From Bradyrhizobium cenepequi (GTDB lineage Bacteria; Pseudomonadota; Alphaproteobacteria; Rhizobiales; Xanthobacteraceae): DNA of 37,785 bases. The notes beneath the pieces were generated by a model, which was not told the origin of the DNA, searched no databases, and saw nothing but the letters and a program-made list of their open reading frames with translations. This document shows, piece by piece, positions 15,631 to 23,833 of this stretch (its first letter is position 1; every line of letters begins with the position of its first letter). A program made the translations under genes and the position numbers. The stretch is taken from assembly GCF_020329485.1 (NCBI RefSeq), contig NZ_JAGKJI010000062.1, positions 1 to 37,785 of the forward strand, written 5' to 3'.

Positions 15631-15673
15631 CGCGAGATGAACGTAGTTCGCAGCGAGCGACGGCGCTCGTGTT

Positions 15674-15820
15674 CCCTCTCCCCGTTCTTACGGGGAGAGG
15701 GTTAGGGTGAGGGGCTGTCTCCACGAAAACGGTGAGCGATGAGTTCGCAGAGACAGCCCCTCACCCGGAATTCAAGCTGCGCTTGAATTCCGGCCTCTCC
15801 CCGTGAAGAACGGGGAGAGG
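15674..15820. repeat. Composite palindromic repeat with four stems
   Basis: Between the convergent dehydrogenase and binding-protein genes lie: a 12-bp stem CCCTCTCCCCGT/ACGGGGAGAGGG (15674-15701), a 17-bp stem around GAGGGGCTGTCTC/GAGACAGCCCCTC (15705-15721 with 15750-15766), a 13-bp stem CCGGAATTCAAGC/GCTTGAATTCCGG (15765-15777 with 15781-15793) and an 11-bp stem CCTCTCCCCGT/ACGGGGAGAGG (15794-15820). The CTCTCCCCGT units are typical of Bradyrhizobium intergenic repeats. It may also serve as a bidirectional terminator. Confidence 0.85.
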
Positions 15821-15831
15821 CGATTAGAGCC

Positions 15832-17043
15832 TCACTTCTCCGCGTCGATCACCTCGCCGATCGGCTTCCACTTCACGCCGTCGAACTGCATCAGCTGTTC
15901 CTGGCTCATCGGCGTGTAGCGCGTCGGGGTGGTGTTGAGCTTGATGCCGGGAAGCATGATCGGGAGGACGAGGTCCTTGATGCCGGTCGCCTGCTTCATC
16001 AGGTTCTCGCGCGTCAAGTGGTCGCCGCAATTCTTCAGGACATGAACGAAGGTTTGCGCGGTCGCATAGCCGAACACGTGATAGGTTTCCGACGGATTGG
16101 CTTCGGGCATGTATCGCTTCATGAAGGCGAGATATTCTTTCATGCCGGGATCATTGGCCCATGCCGCATCGTTCGGGTCCTTGCGGAAGGCGACCGTGAT
16201 GACGCCTTTTGAATTTTCCAGCCCCGCCGGCACCAGCGTGCTGGAGATCGAGCCGGCCGCGTCGCTGAGAAGGTGCAGCGCATCCCACCTCGTCTCCGCC
16301 ATCTTCTTGATCGCCTGCGCCGAGAATTTCGGCGTAGAGATGTCGAGAAACACGTCGGCGCCGGTCGCTTTCAGGATCAGGATCTGCGAATCGATGGTTG
16401 GCTCGGCAATCTCGTAGCTGAGCTCTTTGACGATCATGGTGGCGGCCTTGTCGCCAAGCCCGTCGCGAAAGCCCTTGAGGTGATCGCGGCCGAAATCGTC
16501 GTTCTGGAACAGCACCGCGACCTTTGCATTGGGCCGCTCCTTCAGCAGATATTTGGCGTAGATCACGCCCTTGGCATGGTTGTTCGGCTGCCAGCCCATC
16601 GACCACGGATAGGTCGCGGGTTCGGAGACGCGGTTGGCGCCGGTGCCGAGGAACAGGCCCGGCACCTTCTTGGCGTTCAGGTATCTTTGCGTGGCAAAGT
16701 TGGTCGGCGAGCCGAAGGTGCCGACGATCGCCAGCACCTCCTCGCTTTCGATCAGCCGGCGAGTCTGCTCGACCGCCTTGGGCGGGCTGTAACCGTCGTC
16801 GAGCGAGATCAGGTTGATCTTGCGGCCGTTGACGCCGCCTTCCGCATTCACCTTCTGGAAATAGGCGGTCATTGCACGCCCGATCGCTGCGAAGCTCGAC
16901 GCCGGACCGCTATAGGGCATGGTCTGGCCGATCTTGACTTCGGTATCGGTCACGCCGGGTCCGTAATTTTTCTCCTCGGCGTATGCCGAGACTGACAACC
17001 CAGCCCATGCGATTGCACAGGTTGCCGCCACGAGCTTCTTCAT
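15832..17043 (-). CDS. Periplasmic substrate-binding protein of a branched-chain-amino-acid-type (LivK-like) ABC transporter
   Basis: This 403-residue protein has a signal peptide (MKKLVAATCAIAWAGLSVSA, predicted cut after AYA at residue 22). It is a Peripla_BP_6 domain protein: VKIGQTMPYSGPASSFAAIG, INLISLDDGYSPPKAVEQTR, VLAIVGTFGSPTNFATQRY, VAVLFQNDDFGRDHLKGF. These proteins feed HAAT-type ABC transporters; in Rhizobiales many bind aromatic acids or other organic acids rather than amino acids. No permease or ATPase is beside it. It lies 33 bp downstream of an acyl-CoA synthetase on the same strand, so uptake of an acid that is then CoA-activated is a fair inference. Confidence 0.92.
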   Translation of the reverse strand: MKKLVAATCAIAWAGLSVSAYAEEKNYGPGVTDTEVKIGQTMPYSGPASSFAAIGRAMTAYFQKVNAEGGVNGRKINLISLDDGYSPPKAVEQTRRLIESEEVLAIVGTFGSPTNFATQRYLNAKKVPGLFLGTGANRVSEPATYPWSMGWQPNNHAKGVIYAKYLLKERPNAKVAVLFQNDDFGRDHLKGFRDGLGDKAATMIVKELSYEIAEPTIDSQILILKATGADVFLDISTPKFSAQAIKKMAETRWDALHLLSDAAGSISSTLVPAGLENSKGVITVAFRKDPNDAAWANDPGMKEYLAFMKRYMPEANPSETYHVFGYATAQTFVHVLKNCGDHLTRENLMKQATGIKDLVLPIMLPGIKLNTTPTRYTPMSQEQLMQFDGVKWKPIGEVIDAEK

Positions 17044-17076
17044 GTTCTTCCCCCTTCGGTCGTTGATCGTCTCTAA

Positions 17077-18603
17077 TCAGGCCGGCTGCAGATAGCGCTG
17101 CTTCAGCACGTGCTTGAACAGCTTGCCGTTCTCCTGCCGCGGCAGCTCGGCCTCGAAATCGATGGAGCGTGGGCATTTGATGTGCGACAGGCCGTCCCGG
17201 CAGAACGCGAGCAGCTCTGCTGCAAGCGTAGACGATGCCTTCGATGGCTCCCTGAGCTGCACCACCGCCTTGACCTCCTCGCCATATTCCGGATCGGGAA
17301 TTCCGAATACGGCGACGTCGGCGACATCAGGATGCAGCGCGAGGCGGTTCTCGATCTCGGCTGGATAGATATTGACGCCGCCGGAGATGATCATGTGCGA
17401 GCGGCGGTCGGTCAGATAGAGATAGCCGTCCTCGTCGAGATAGCCGACATCGCCGATGGTCGACCAGCCCTTGGCGTTTCGCGAGCGTGCGGTCTTCTCG
17501 GGATCGTTGTGGTAAACGAATTGTGGGCCGTCGAAGTAGACATCGCCGATCTCACCTGGGCCAAGCTCGTTCTGCGCGTCGTCGAGGATATGGATGGTGC
17601 CGACGCAGGCGCGCCCGACCGAGCCGCGATGGGTCAACCATTCCGCGGTCGAGATGCAGGTGGCGCCGTTGCGCTCCGAGCCGGCGTAATATTCCCAGAC
17701 GATCGGGCCCCACCACTCGATCATCCGCTCCTTGAGCTCGGGCGGACAAGGTGCGGCGGCGTGGATCGCGCAGCGATGGGATGAGAGATCGTAGCGGGCG
17801 CGTATCTCGTCCGGCAACGCGAGCAGGCGGAAGAACATCGTCGGCACCCACTGGCTGTGGGTGATGCGGTAATGATGGATCGTCGCCAGCGCCTGCTCGG
17901 CCGCGAACTTCTTCATGATGACAGCCGTGCCGCCGCTCTCCAGAGTACGCATGGTGAAGCGAAGCGGCGCGCCATGATACAGCGGTGCGGGCGAGAGGTA
18001 GACCGTATCCTCTGCGAAGCCGAAATTGTCGCGCACCCAGTCGCCGGATGCCTGCGCCTGGCGGAGATTGGCAAACAGCGGCTGCTTGATGCCCTTGGGC
18101 TTGCCTGTTGTGCCCGAGGAATAGAAGAAATCCTTGCCGACGGGGCCGTCGGGAATCTCGATCGGGCGATCGAAACGGGCGAGCTCCGCGGCATAGTCAA
18201 GACTGCCGTCCAACGCGCCACCCAGCGCGTAGACCGTGCATCGGTGCGGATTGTCGGCGAGCAGCGCTTCGACAGTATCTGCAAAACGTGTCGCGACGAA
18301 GAACAGCTTGGCGCCGCTGTCCCGGACGATATAGGCCGCCTCTTCGGGCTTCAGATGCGTGCTGACCGGCGTGTAATAGACGCCGTGACGGCGAGCCCCC
18401 CAGATCAGCTCGAAATAGGTAGGGTCGTTGTCGAGCATGATCGCGATGCCGTCGCCGGCGGTAAGCCCCATCCAGATCAGAAGCTGTGTGACGGCATTGG
18501 CGCGGCGATCGAGCTCGCCATAGGTGATCGCCTGGTCGGAAAACGCGACGAGCGCGGCGGTCTTGTCGGGATGACGTTCGGCCCATTGGCGCAGGATTGG
18601 CAT
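17077..18603 (-). CDS. Acyl-CoA synthetase (AMP-forming, fatty-acid/organic-acid CoA ligase)
   Basis: This 508-residue ANL-superfamily enzyme activates an acid as acyl-AMP and then acyl-CoA. It has the P-loop YSSGTTGKPKGIKQP, the AMP motif YYAGSERNGATCIS, ISTAEWLTHRGSVGRAC, the hinge region DRRSHMIISGGVNIYPAEIE and the C-terminal catalytic lysine region PRQENGKLFKHVLKQ. The substrate is unknown. The ATG at 18603 has GGGGAAG upstream; the open frame extends to 18687 without homology. With an AraC gene upstream and a substrate-binding protein downstream, all on the minus strand with spacers of about 108 and 33 bp, it probably forms an acid-uptake and activation operon. Confidence 0.92.
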   Translation of the reverse strand: MPILRQWAERHPDKTAALVAFSDQAITYGELDRRANAVTQLLIWMGLTAGDGIAIMLDNDPTYFELIWGARRHGVYYTPVSTHLKPEEAAYIVRDSGAKLFFVATRFADTVEALLADNPHRCTVYALGGALDGSLDYAAELARFDRPIEIPDGPVGKDFFYSSGTTGKPKGIKQPLFANLRQAQASGDWVRDNFGFAEDTVYLSPAPLYHGAPLRFTMRTLESGGTAVIMKKFAAEQALATIHHYRITHSQWVPTMFFRLLALPDEIRARYDLSSHRCAIHAAAPCPPELKERMIEWWGPIVWEYYAGSERNGATCISTAEWLTHRGSVGRACVGTIHILDDAQNELGPGEIGDVYFDGPQFVYHNDPEKTARSRNAKGWSTIGDVGYLDEDGYLYLTDRRSHMIISGGVNIYPAEIENRLALHPDVADVAVFGIPDPEYGEEVKAVVQLREPSKASSTLAAELLAFCRDGLSHIKCPRSIDFEAELPRQENGKLFKHVLKQRYLQPA

Positions 18604-18711
18604 TTCTTCCCCGTGATTGCCGATAACGTCGGCCTTGCGGGGATTATCCCTATCGGCGCGGCGTGGTTGAATGACCGCGCATGCCAATCCGATTGGCGGA
18701 ATCCGACTGCG

Positions 18712-19770
18712 CTATTTTGCCGGCGCGCCGCGGCGCTCGCGGAACTCGCCGGGCGTCGCGCCGGTCCAGCGCCTGAATGCGCGATGGAAGGTGCTGAGCT
18801 CGGAGAAGCCCAGCGAGACCGCAATGTCCTCCAGCGACAATCGCGACTTCTGCAGCAGGTGGGTGGCGAGGTCGCGCCGTAGCCGGTCCTTGATCTCCTG
18901 GAAACCGCAGTCCTCCTCTTCGAGCAGGCGGCGGCGCAGCGTCTGCGGCGAGACGGCCAGCATCCCGGCGATGTCCTCGAACGAGAGAGAGCGCTTGAGG
19001 TTGCGGCGAAGAATGCCCCGCACGCGTTCGGCCATGCTGCTGTCGTCACGGTAGCGCACCAGGAGCGCATTGGGCATCGATGCGAGAAAGCGGCGTAGCC
19101 GCTCCTCGTCGGGCATGATCGGCAGGTCGAGCAACTCGGCATCGAAGCGGATCTCCGTGCGCGCCTGCTCGAACAGCATCGGCGCCCGGTAGAACGGCTC
19201 CAGCTCCGAGCTGAACGGTTCTTCCGGAAAGACATAGTGAACGGTGATCAGCGGCAGCCGGCGACCCACCAGCCAGCACATCAGCCCATAGGCGAACAAC
19301 AGGATCGCGCCATTGACCATGCGGCGCCGGTTCGGCTGGGCGATGGTATCGGTGACGTAGAGCGAAGCGTCATCCGGGCCTTCTGCCAGGCGCACCACGA
19401 AATCGTCTGCGACCAGATGATAGAACTGGCAGCCGATCCGGATCGCTTCGCGTAAATTGGCAGAGCGTATCAACAGCCGGCACATCATGCGGAAGGTGCC
19501 GGGCTTGATCGGGCGGTTGCACAACAGCCAGAGCTCGTCACGCGTCTCCCGGGTCAGGATCGCGATCAGACGGGCAAACTGATCCTGCGGCAGCCGGGCG
19601 CCCGGCTTCTCGAGCTCTTCGGGCGCGATGCCGGCGCGTGCCAAGAGCCGATCGATATCGAAGCCGGCCTCGCGGACGCCGCTCAGCACGAGGCCGACAT
19701 AGCCGGAATCGATCGCTGAACGCGACGGCGCTGCGTGTGATGATCGAAGTGCGGCAGAGGCTCCCGGCAT
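18712..19770 (-). CDS. AraC-family regulator (Arabinose_bd/OruR type)
   Basis: This 352-residue protein has an N-terminal ligand-sensing domain of the AraC Arabinose_bd type (SGYVGLVLSGVREAGFDIDR, RETRDELWLLCNRPIKPGTF, about residues 20-220) and a C-terminal double HTH: SLSFEDIAGMLAVSPQTLRR and KSRLSLEDIAVSLGFSELST with FHRAFRRWTGATPGEFR. This architecture is common beside acyl-CoA ligase and dehydrogenase genes. It lies just upstream of the acyl-CoA synthetase on the same strand, and is divergent from the quinone oxidoreductase at 19914; it probably senses the acid or its CoA ester. No strong Shine-Dalgarno was seen at 19770. Confidence 0.9.
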   Translation of the reverse strand: MPGASAALRSSHAAPSRSAIDSGYVGLVLSGVREAGFDIDRLLARAGIAPEELEKPGARLPQDQFARLIAILTRETRDELWLLCNRPIKPGTFRMMCRLLIRSANLREAIRIGCQFYHLVADDFVVRLAEGPDDASLYVTDTIAQPNRRRMVNGAILLFAYGLMCWLVGRRLPLITVHYVFPEEPFSSELEPFYRAPMLFEQARTEIRFDAELLDLPIMPDEERLRRFLASMPNALLVRYRDDSSMAERVRGILRRNLKRSLSFEDIAGMLAVSPQTLRRRLLEEEDCGFQEIKDRLRRDLATHLLQKSRLSLEDIAVSLGFSELSTFHRAFRRWTGATPGEFRERRGAPAK

Positions 19771-19913
19771 GGCATTGGCATGTTAGCGCCGGGATTGTTC
19801 CGTCGCCACCATTCCTGTGGCAGGCAAGGTCAATGCAACTGGTCGTTTTCGTCATTGCGGGTGCAAGACTTCTTTTCATTCTCGCCGACGGGATCGTCGC
19901 CGGAGGAGACTTG

Positions 19914-20903
19914 ATGCGCGCGTTGATGAGTTGCGAGCCGGGCGGGCCCGAAACGCTGCGGCTGCTCGATGTGCCGGAGCCGGTGCCCGCACCCGGACAG
20001 GTGCTTGTGGCGGTGAAGGCGTGCGGCGTGAATTATCCGGACCTTCTCACGATCCAGGATCGCTATCAGGTCAAAACGCCGCGGCCTTTCGCGCCCGGGG
20101 CCGAGGTGGCCGGCGTCGTGGCCGCGCTGGGGAAAGGGGTTGCCGGGCTCGGCGTCGGCGATCGGGTCGCCGCGCGGACTGGAACCGGCGGCATGGCGGA
20201 GTTCGTTGCTGTCGATGCGGCACGGTGCAGTCCAATCCCTGACGGCATGCCGTTCGTCGATGCCGCAGTCATGCAGTTCACCTTCGAGACGGCTTATTAC
20301 GCGCTGCACACCCGTGCCGGCGTGCGAGCGGGCGAAACCGTCCTGGTGCTCGGCGCAGCAGGAGGCGTCGGCATTGCCGCCGTGCAGGTTGCGCGCAATC
20401 TCGGCGCCCGCGTCGTTGCCGCGGTGTCATCGGAAGAGAAGCGCGCCTTCGCGCGCGAGCACGGCGCCGCCGATGGTGTGATCTATGCGGCGGAAGCAGC
20501 CGGCGATGGTCGCGAGCTCGCTGCGCGGCTGAAGCAAGCGGTCGGTTCGCGCGGCGCCGATGTCATCATCGATCCCGTTGGGGGATGGCTCTCAGAAGCC
20601 GCCATTCGCTGCATCGCGGGAGGCGGGCGTTATCTCGTGCTCGGCTTCACTGCTGGGATTCCATTACTGCCGCTCAACTTGCCACTCTTGAAGAATTGCG
20701 ATGTGCTTGGGATCAACTGGCGCACATTCACGCTGTCGCAGGATCCACGCGTCGCCGAGAATCGGCGTGCGCTCCAGGCCTGGTATTCGCAAGGCATGCT
20801 GTCATCAGGCATCAGCGCCGAATTCCCGCTGCAGGAGGGCGGCAAGGCGATTCAGCACCTCGCCGACCGGCGTGCCCTCGGCAAAGTCGTCGTGGTGATC
20901 TGA
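19914..20903 (+). CDS. NADPH:quinone oxidoreductase-like MDR protein
   Basis: This 329-residue zinc-free medium-chain dehydrogenase has a GroES-like N-domain (AVKACGVNYPDLLTIQ, FAPGAEVAGVVAALGKG, GDRVAARTGTGGMAEF) and a Rossmann domain (VLVLGAAGGVGIAAVQVARN, the AxxGGVG NADPH loop, and ADVIIDPVGGWLSE). The zinc ligands of alcohol dehydrogenases are absent, which fits quinone or enoyl reductases. The ATG at 19914 follows GGAGGAGA; upstream open sequence is not coding-like. It is divergent from the AraC gene, and a second quinone-reductase gene follows at 21114. Confidence 0.9.
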   Translation: MRALMSCEPGGPETLRLLDVPEPVPAPGQVLVAVKACGVNYPDLLTIQDRYQVKTPRPFAPGAEVAGVVAALGKGVAGLGVGDRVAARTGTGGMAEFVAVDAARCSPIPDGMPFVDAAVMQFTFETAYYALHTRAGVRAGETVLVLGAAGGVGIAAVQVARNLGARVVAAVSSEEKRAFAREHGAADGVIYAAEAAGDGRELAARLKQAVGSRGADVIIDPVGGWLSEAAIRCIAGGGRYLVLGFTAGIPLLPLNLPLLKNCDVLGINWRTFTLSQDPRVAENRRALQAWYSQGMLSSGISAEFPLQEGGKAIQHLADRRALGKVVVVI

Positions 20904-21113
20904 CTCAGTCATCGGCCTCAGGACTAGATTATCTCTGCTGCGCCTGATCTGACTGGAAGAATTTTGCGCTGCATCAGCGGGCTCACGGCAAGATGACCGT
21001 GGGCGCCGTTTGCCGCCATGCCGCACGCTGATATGGTCTGCGGCCGGCGAAACAGATTGCGCTCGCCCGCTTTCGCCGAGATTCACAACGGTCCCGCGCT
21101 GCAGGAGTTTCTC

Positions 21114-22088
21114 ATGACACATGCCTTTCGTTTCCATCAGGCCGGTGGTCCCGAGGTTCTGAAATGGGAGGAGGTCAAGCTTGGCAAGCCTGGTCCCGGC
21201 GAAGCGCGGATCCGTCATACGGCAGTGGGCCTGAACTTTGTCGATATCTATAACCGCGCGGGCGTCTACGGCGTGCCGCTGCCGAGCGGCCTTGGCAGCG
21301 AGGGCGCTGGTGTCATCGAGGAAGTCGGGCCTGGCATCACCGACCTGAAGCCGGGCGATCGCGTCGCCTATGGCAGCTCGCCGCTCGGTGCCTATGCCGA
21401 GGAGCGGCTGATCCCCGCCGACCGTCTGCTCAAATTGCCCGATAGTATCGATGACAAGACCGCCGCGGCGATGATGCTCAAGGGACTGACGGTGCAGTAC
21501 CTCATTCGCCAGACCTATCGCGTCAAGAGCGGGGACACGATCCTGCTGCATGCCGCGGCCGGCGGCGTCGGCTTGATCCTGAGCCAATGGGCCAAGCATC
21601 TCGGCGCCACCGTGATCGGCACGGTCTCCACCGACGAGAAGGCGAAGCTCGCGAAAGCCCACGGCACCGCGCACACGATCATCTACACGCGCGAGGATTT
21701 CGTCGGCCGCGTCAAGGAGATCACCGGAGGCAATTTGGTACCTGTGGTCTACGACTCCGTCGGCAAGGATACCTTCCTGAAATCGCTGGATTGCCTGGCG
21801 CCGCTCGGCGTCGCGGTGTTGTTCGGCCAGTCCTCGGGCAGCGTCGAGCCGCTCAACCTCGGCCTGCTGGCGCAGAAGGGCTCGCTGTACGTGACCCGCC
21901 CGACGCTGAACACTTATGGCGCCAAGCGCGAGAACCTCGTGGTGATGGCAAACGAACTGTTCGACGTGGTGAAATCAGGCGCGGTCAAGATCGAGATCAA
22001 CCAGACCTATCCGCTCAAGGACGCCGCGAAAGCGCACGCCGATCTCGCCGCCCGCAAGACCACGGGATCGACGGTGTTCCTGGTGTGA
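21114..22088 (+). CDS. Quinone oxidoreductase (QOR-type)
   Basis: This 324-residue protein is close to the classic Qor pattern: FRFHQAGGPEVLKWEEV, HTAVGLNFVDIYNRAGVYGV, LPSGLGSEGAGVIEEVGPG, LLHAAAGGVGLILSQWAKHL (NADPH loop AAAGGVG), VVYDSVGKDTF and LFGQSSGSVEPLNL. It would reduce quinones with NADPH. AGGAG lies 6-10 bases before the ATG at 21114. It is 210 bp downstream of another quinone reductase that is only distantly similar, so the two are probably not a recent duplication. A hairpin repeat follows its stop. Confidence 0.93.
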   Translation: MTHAFRFHQAGGPEVLKWEEVKLGKPGPGEARIRHTAVGLNFVDIYNRAGVYGVPLPSGLGSEGAGVIEEVGPGITDLKPGDRVAYGSSPLGAYAEERLIPADRLLKLPDSIDDKTAAAMMLKGLTVQYLIRQTYRVKSGDTILLHAAAGGVGLILSQWAKHLGATVIGTVSTDEKAKLAKAHGTAHTIIYTREDFVGRVKEITGGNLVPVVYDSVGKDTFLKSLDCLAPLGVAVLFGQSSGSVEPLNLGLLAQKGSLYVTRPTLNTYGAKRENLVVMANELFDVVKSGAVKIEINQTYPLKDAAKAHADLAARKTTGSTVFLV

Positions 22089-22115
22089 TGCGATTCGGTT
22101 GAACGGTCTTCTTCA

Positions 22116-22149
22116 CCTCTCCCGCTTGCGGGGCGCAAGCAGGGGAGGG
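22116..22149. repeat. Palindromic repeat / bidirectional terminator between convergent genes
   Basis: CCTCTCCCGCTTGC (22116-22129) pairs with GCAAGC-A-GGGGAGG (22135-22148), one base bulged. It resembles the CTCTCCCC repeats at 15674-15820 and separates the convergent qor and GlxA-type genes. Confidence 0.6.
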
Positions 22150-22192
22150 AGCACAGCTAGCGAAGTCGCTCGCCGATCATGTCTGCGCCGTG

Positions 22193-23173
22193 TCACTCCG
22201 CATTGAAGCGGCGTCGGTAATCGCCCGGCGTCAGGCCCGTGATGCGCGCAAATACCTTCCTGAACGCGCTCGTGTCGCCATAGCCGACGTCCCAGGCGAT
22301 GCGGTCGACGGGCAGTCGGCTGAATTGCAAGAGCTCGCGCGCCTTGCCGACGCGCAGCCGCTGACAATATTCCGTCGTCGTCAGGCCTGTCGCCTTCTGG
22401 AAGCGGCGCAGGAACGTGCGCTCTTCCAATCCGGAGCGCGCGGCGAGCGTTGCCAGCGCGATGTCCTTGGCGCCAGTTGCCTGCAGCCAGTGCTGCACCT
22501 TGAGCACGGCCTTGTCGCCATGGGTCAGCCGTGGCGCGAATGCGCTGTAATAGCGCTGCTCGCGCCCCGGCGGATCGACCAGCAGCAGACGCGCGGTCTC
22601 GATCATCACCGTCGGTCCGAGCAGGCGGTCGACCAGCTTGAGGCCGAGATCGGTCCACGCCATCACACCGCCAGCGGTGATGATGTCGCCGTCGTCGATG
22701 ATGAGCCTGTCGATATCGACGTGCGCTTCCGGGAAACGGTTCTGGAATTGCTCGGCATAGGCCCAGTGCGTCGTCACCGATCGTCCCGCCAGCAGGCCGG
22801 TTTCGCCGAGCACGAAGGCGCCCGCGCATACGGAGCCGAGCGTGACGCCCGCAACGTGATGGTGATGCAACCAGCGAACGAACGGCGCCGCCTTCTCGGG
22901 CGTGGGCGGCTCACCCAGGCTCGGCGGCAGGATCAGCGCGGCAGGTGCAGCCTTCGCATCGCCATCCGGCGCAGTGTCGAACACCCGCGTCGGCGGCTTC
23001 TTCGGCTCCGCCTGCTGCCAATGGCTGATCCGCAACAAGGCGGACTTGTGCTTGCGGTGTCCGCTCGCAATCCGGTCGGCGACGCCGAACAGATCGGTCA
23101 GGCCATGGATCGCGGCGAGCTGCGCGCCAGGATAATGCACGAGTCCGATCTCGGTGGGCCCTCGGGACGTCAT
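22193..23173 (-). CDS. GlxA-family (DJ-1/PfpI plus AraC HTH) transcriptional regulator
   Basis: This 326-residue protein has an N-terminal DJ-1/PfpI-like domain (TEIGLVHYPGAQLAAIHGLT, VAGVTLGSVCAGAFVLGETG with the nucleophile-elbow Cys, LIIDDGDIITAGGVMAWTDL, residues about 5-195) and a C-terminal AraC HTH (ALATLAARSGLEERTFLRRF and VDRIAWDVGYGDTSAFRKVF, about 230-320). GlxA-type regulators respond to small metabolites. The ATG at 23173 begins the homology; the frame is open to 23278. It is divergent from an isochorismatase-like hydrolase, and the intergenic DNA carries two direct repeats 21 bp apart, suiting an AraC-type dimer. Confidence 0.9.
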   Translation of the reverse strand: MTSRGPTEIGLVHYPGAQLAAIHGLTDLFGVADRIASGHRKHKSALLRISHWQQAEPKKPPTRVFDTAPDGDAKAAPAALILPPSLGEPPTPEKAAPFVRWLHHHHVAGVTLGSVCAGAFVLGETGLLAGRSVTTHWAYAEQFQNRFPEAHVDIDRLIIDDGDIITAGGVMAWTDLGLKLVDRLLGPTVMIETARLLLVDPPGREQRYYSAFAPRLTHGDKAVLKVQHWLQATGAKDIALATLAARSGLEERTFLRRFQKATGLTTTEYCQRLRVGKARELLQFSRLPVDRIAWDVGYGDTSAFRKVFARITGLTPGDYRRRFNAE

Positions 23174-23174
23174 G

Positions 23175-23204
23175 TGTCGGTATTGACCCGTTTTATGTCG
23201 GTAT
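23175..23204. promoter_or_regulatory. Direct repeat TGTCGGTAT x2, 21-bp period, candidate GlxA-type operator
   Basis: TGTCGGTAT occurs at 23175-23183 and again at 23196-23204, in the same orientation and exactly two helical turns apart. This is the arrangement typical for AraC/GlxA-type regulators. It lies just upstream of the GlxA-type start and 80 bp before the hydrolase. Confidence 0.5.
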
Positions 23205-23284
23205 CGCCAATTTGCAGCATGCGACGGCAGGCCTAGCCTTGTCCAGAGAGATGCGAACCTGCCTGCAGAAGGATGCAATCAGCT

Positions 23285-23833
23285 ATGAGCAAGCGCGCGA
23301 TCATCGTTGTCGATCTCCAGAACGACTATTTCGCTTCCGGCAAGCTGCCGCTGGTCGGGATCGACGCGGCCGCAGCCAATGCGGCCCGCGTCATCGCTGC
23401 CGCCCGCGCCAGCGGTGATCCGGTCATTCACATCAGGCATGTGTTCACGCGGCCCGACGCACCGTTCTTCATCGCGGGATCGCAGGGTGCGCAGATCCAT
23501 GCGTCCGTTCAGCCGGCTGAAAGTGAGAATGTGATCGTCAAGAACTTTCCCAACTCGTTTCGCGACACCCCGCTGAAGCAGGCGCTCGATACGCGAGGGA
23601 TCAAGGATGTCGTGATCGTCGGCGCGATGAGCCACATGTGCATCGATGCAACGGCGCGCGCGGCCGCCGATTTCGGCTATAAGGCTACTGTCGTGCACGA
23701 TGCCTGCGCGACGCGCGATCTTGCCTTCGGCGGCGTCAACGTTCCCGCCGCGCAGGTCCATGCCGCGTTCATGGCTGCGCTCGCCTCGACCTACGGCACG
23801 CTGGTAAGCACGGCGGATTATCTCCCGCGCTAA
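23285..23833 (+). CDS. Isochorismatase-family cysteine hydrolase
   Basis: This 182-residue protein has the full isochorismatase-fold triad: Asp10 (IIVVDLQNDYF), Lys86 (NVIVKNFPNSF) and Cys119 (GAMSHMCIDATARAA), with the non-proline cis-peptide region VGAMSH before the Cys. Such enzymes hydrolyse amides or related bonds (nicotinamide, carbamates, ureidoglycolate-type substrates); the substrate is unknown. The ATG at 23285 lies about 12 bases after AGAAGG; an in-frame ATG at 23273 is the alternative. It is divergent from the GlxA-type regulator and its stop overlaps the convergent LysR stop by 4 bases. Confidence 0.9.
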   Translation: MSKRAIIVVDLQNDYFASGKLPLVGIDAAAANAARVIAAARASGDPVIHIRHVFTRPDAPFFIAGSQGAQIHASVQPAESENVIVKNFPNSFRDTPLKQALDTRGIKDVVIVGAMSHMCIDATARAAADFGYKATVVHDACATRDLAFGGVNVPAAQVHAAFMAALASTYGTLVSTADYLPR

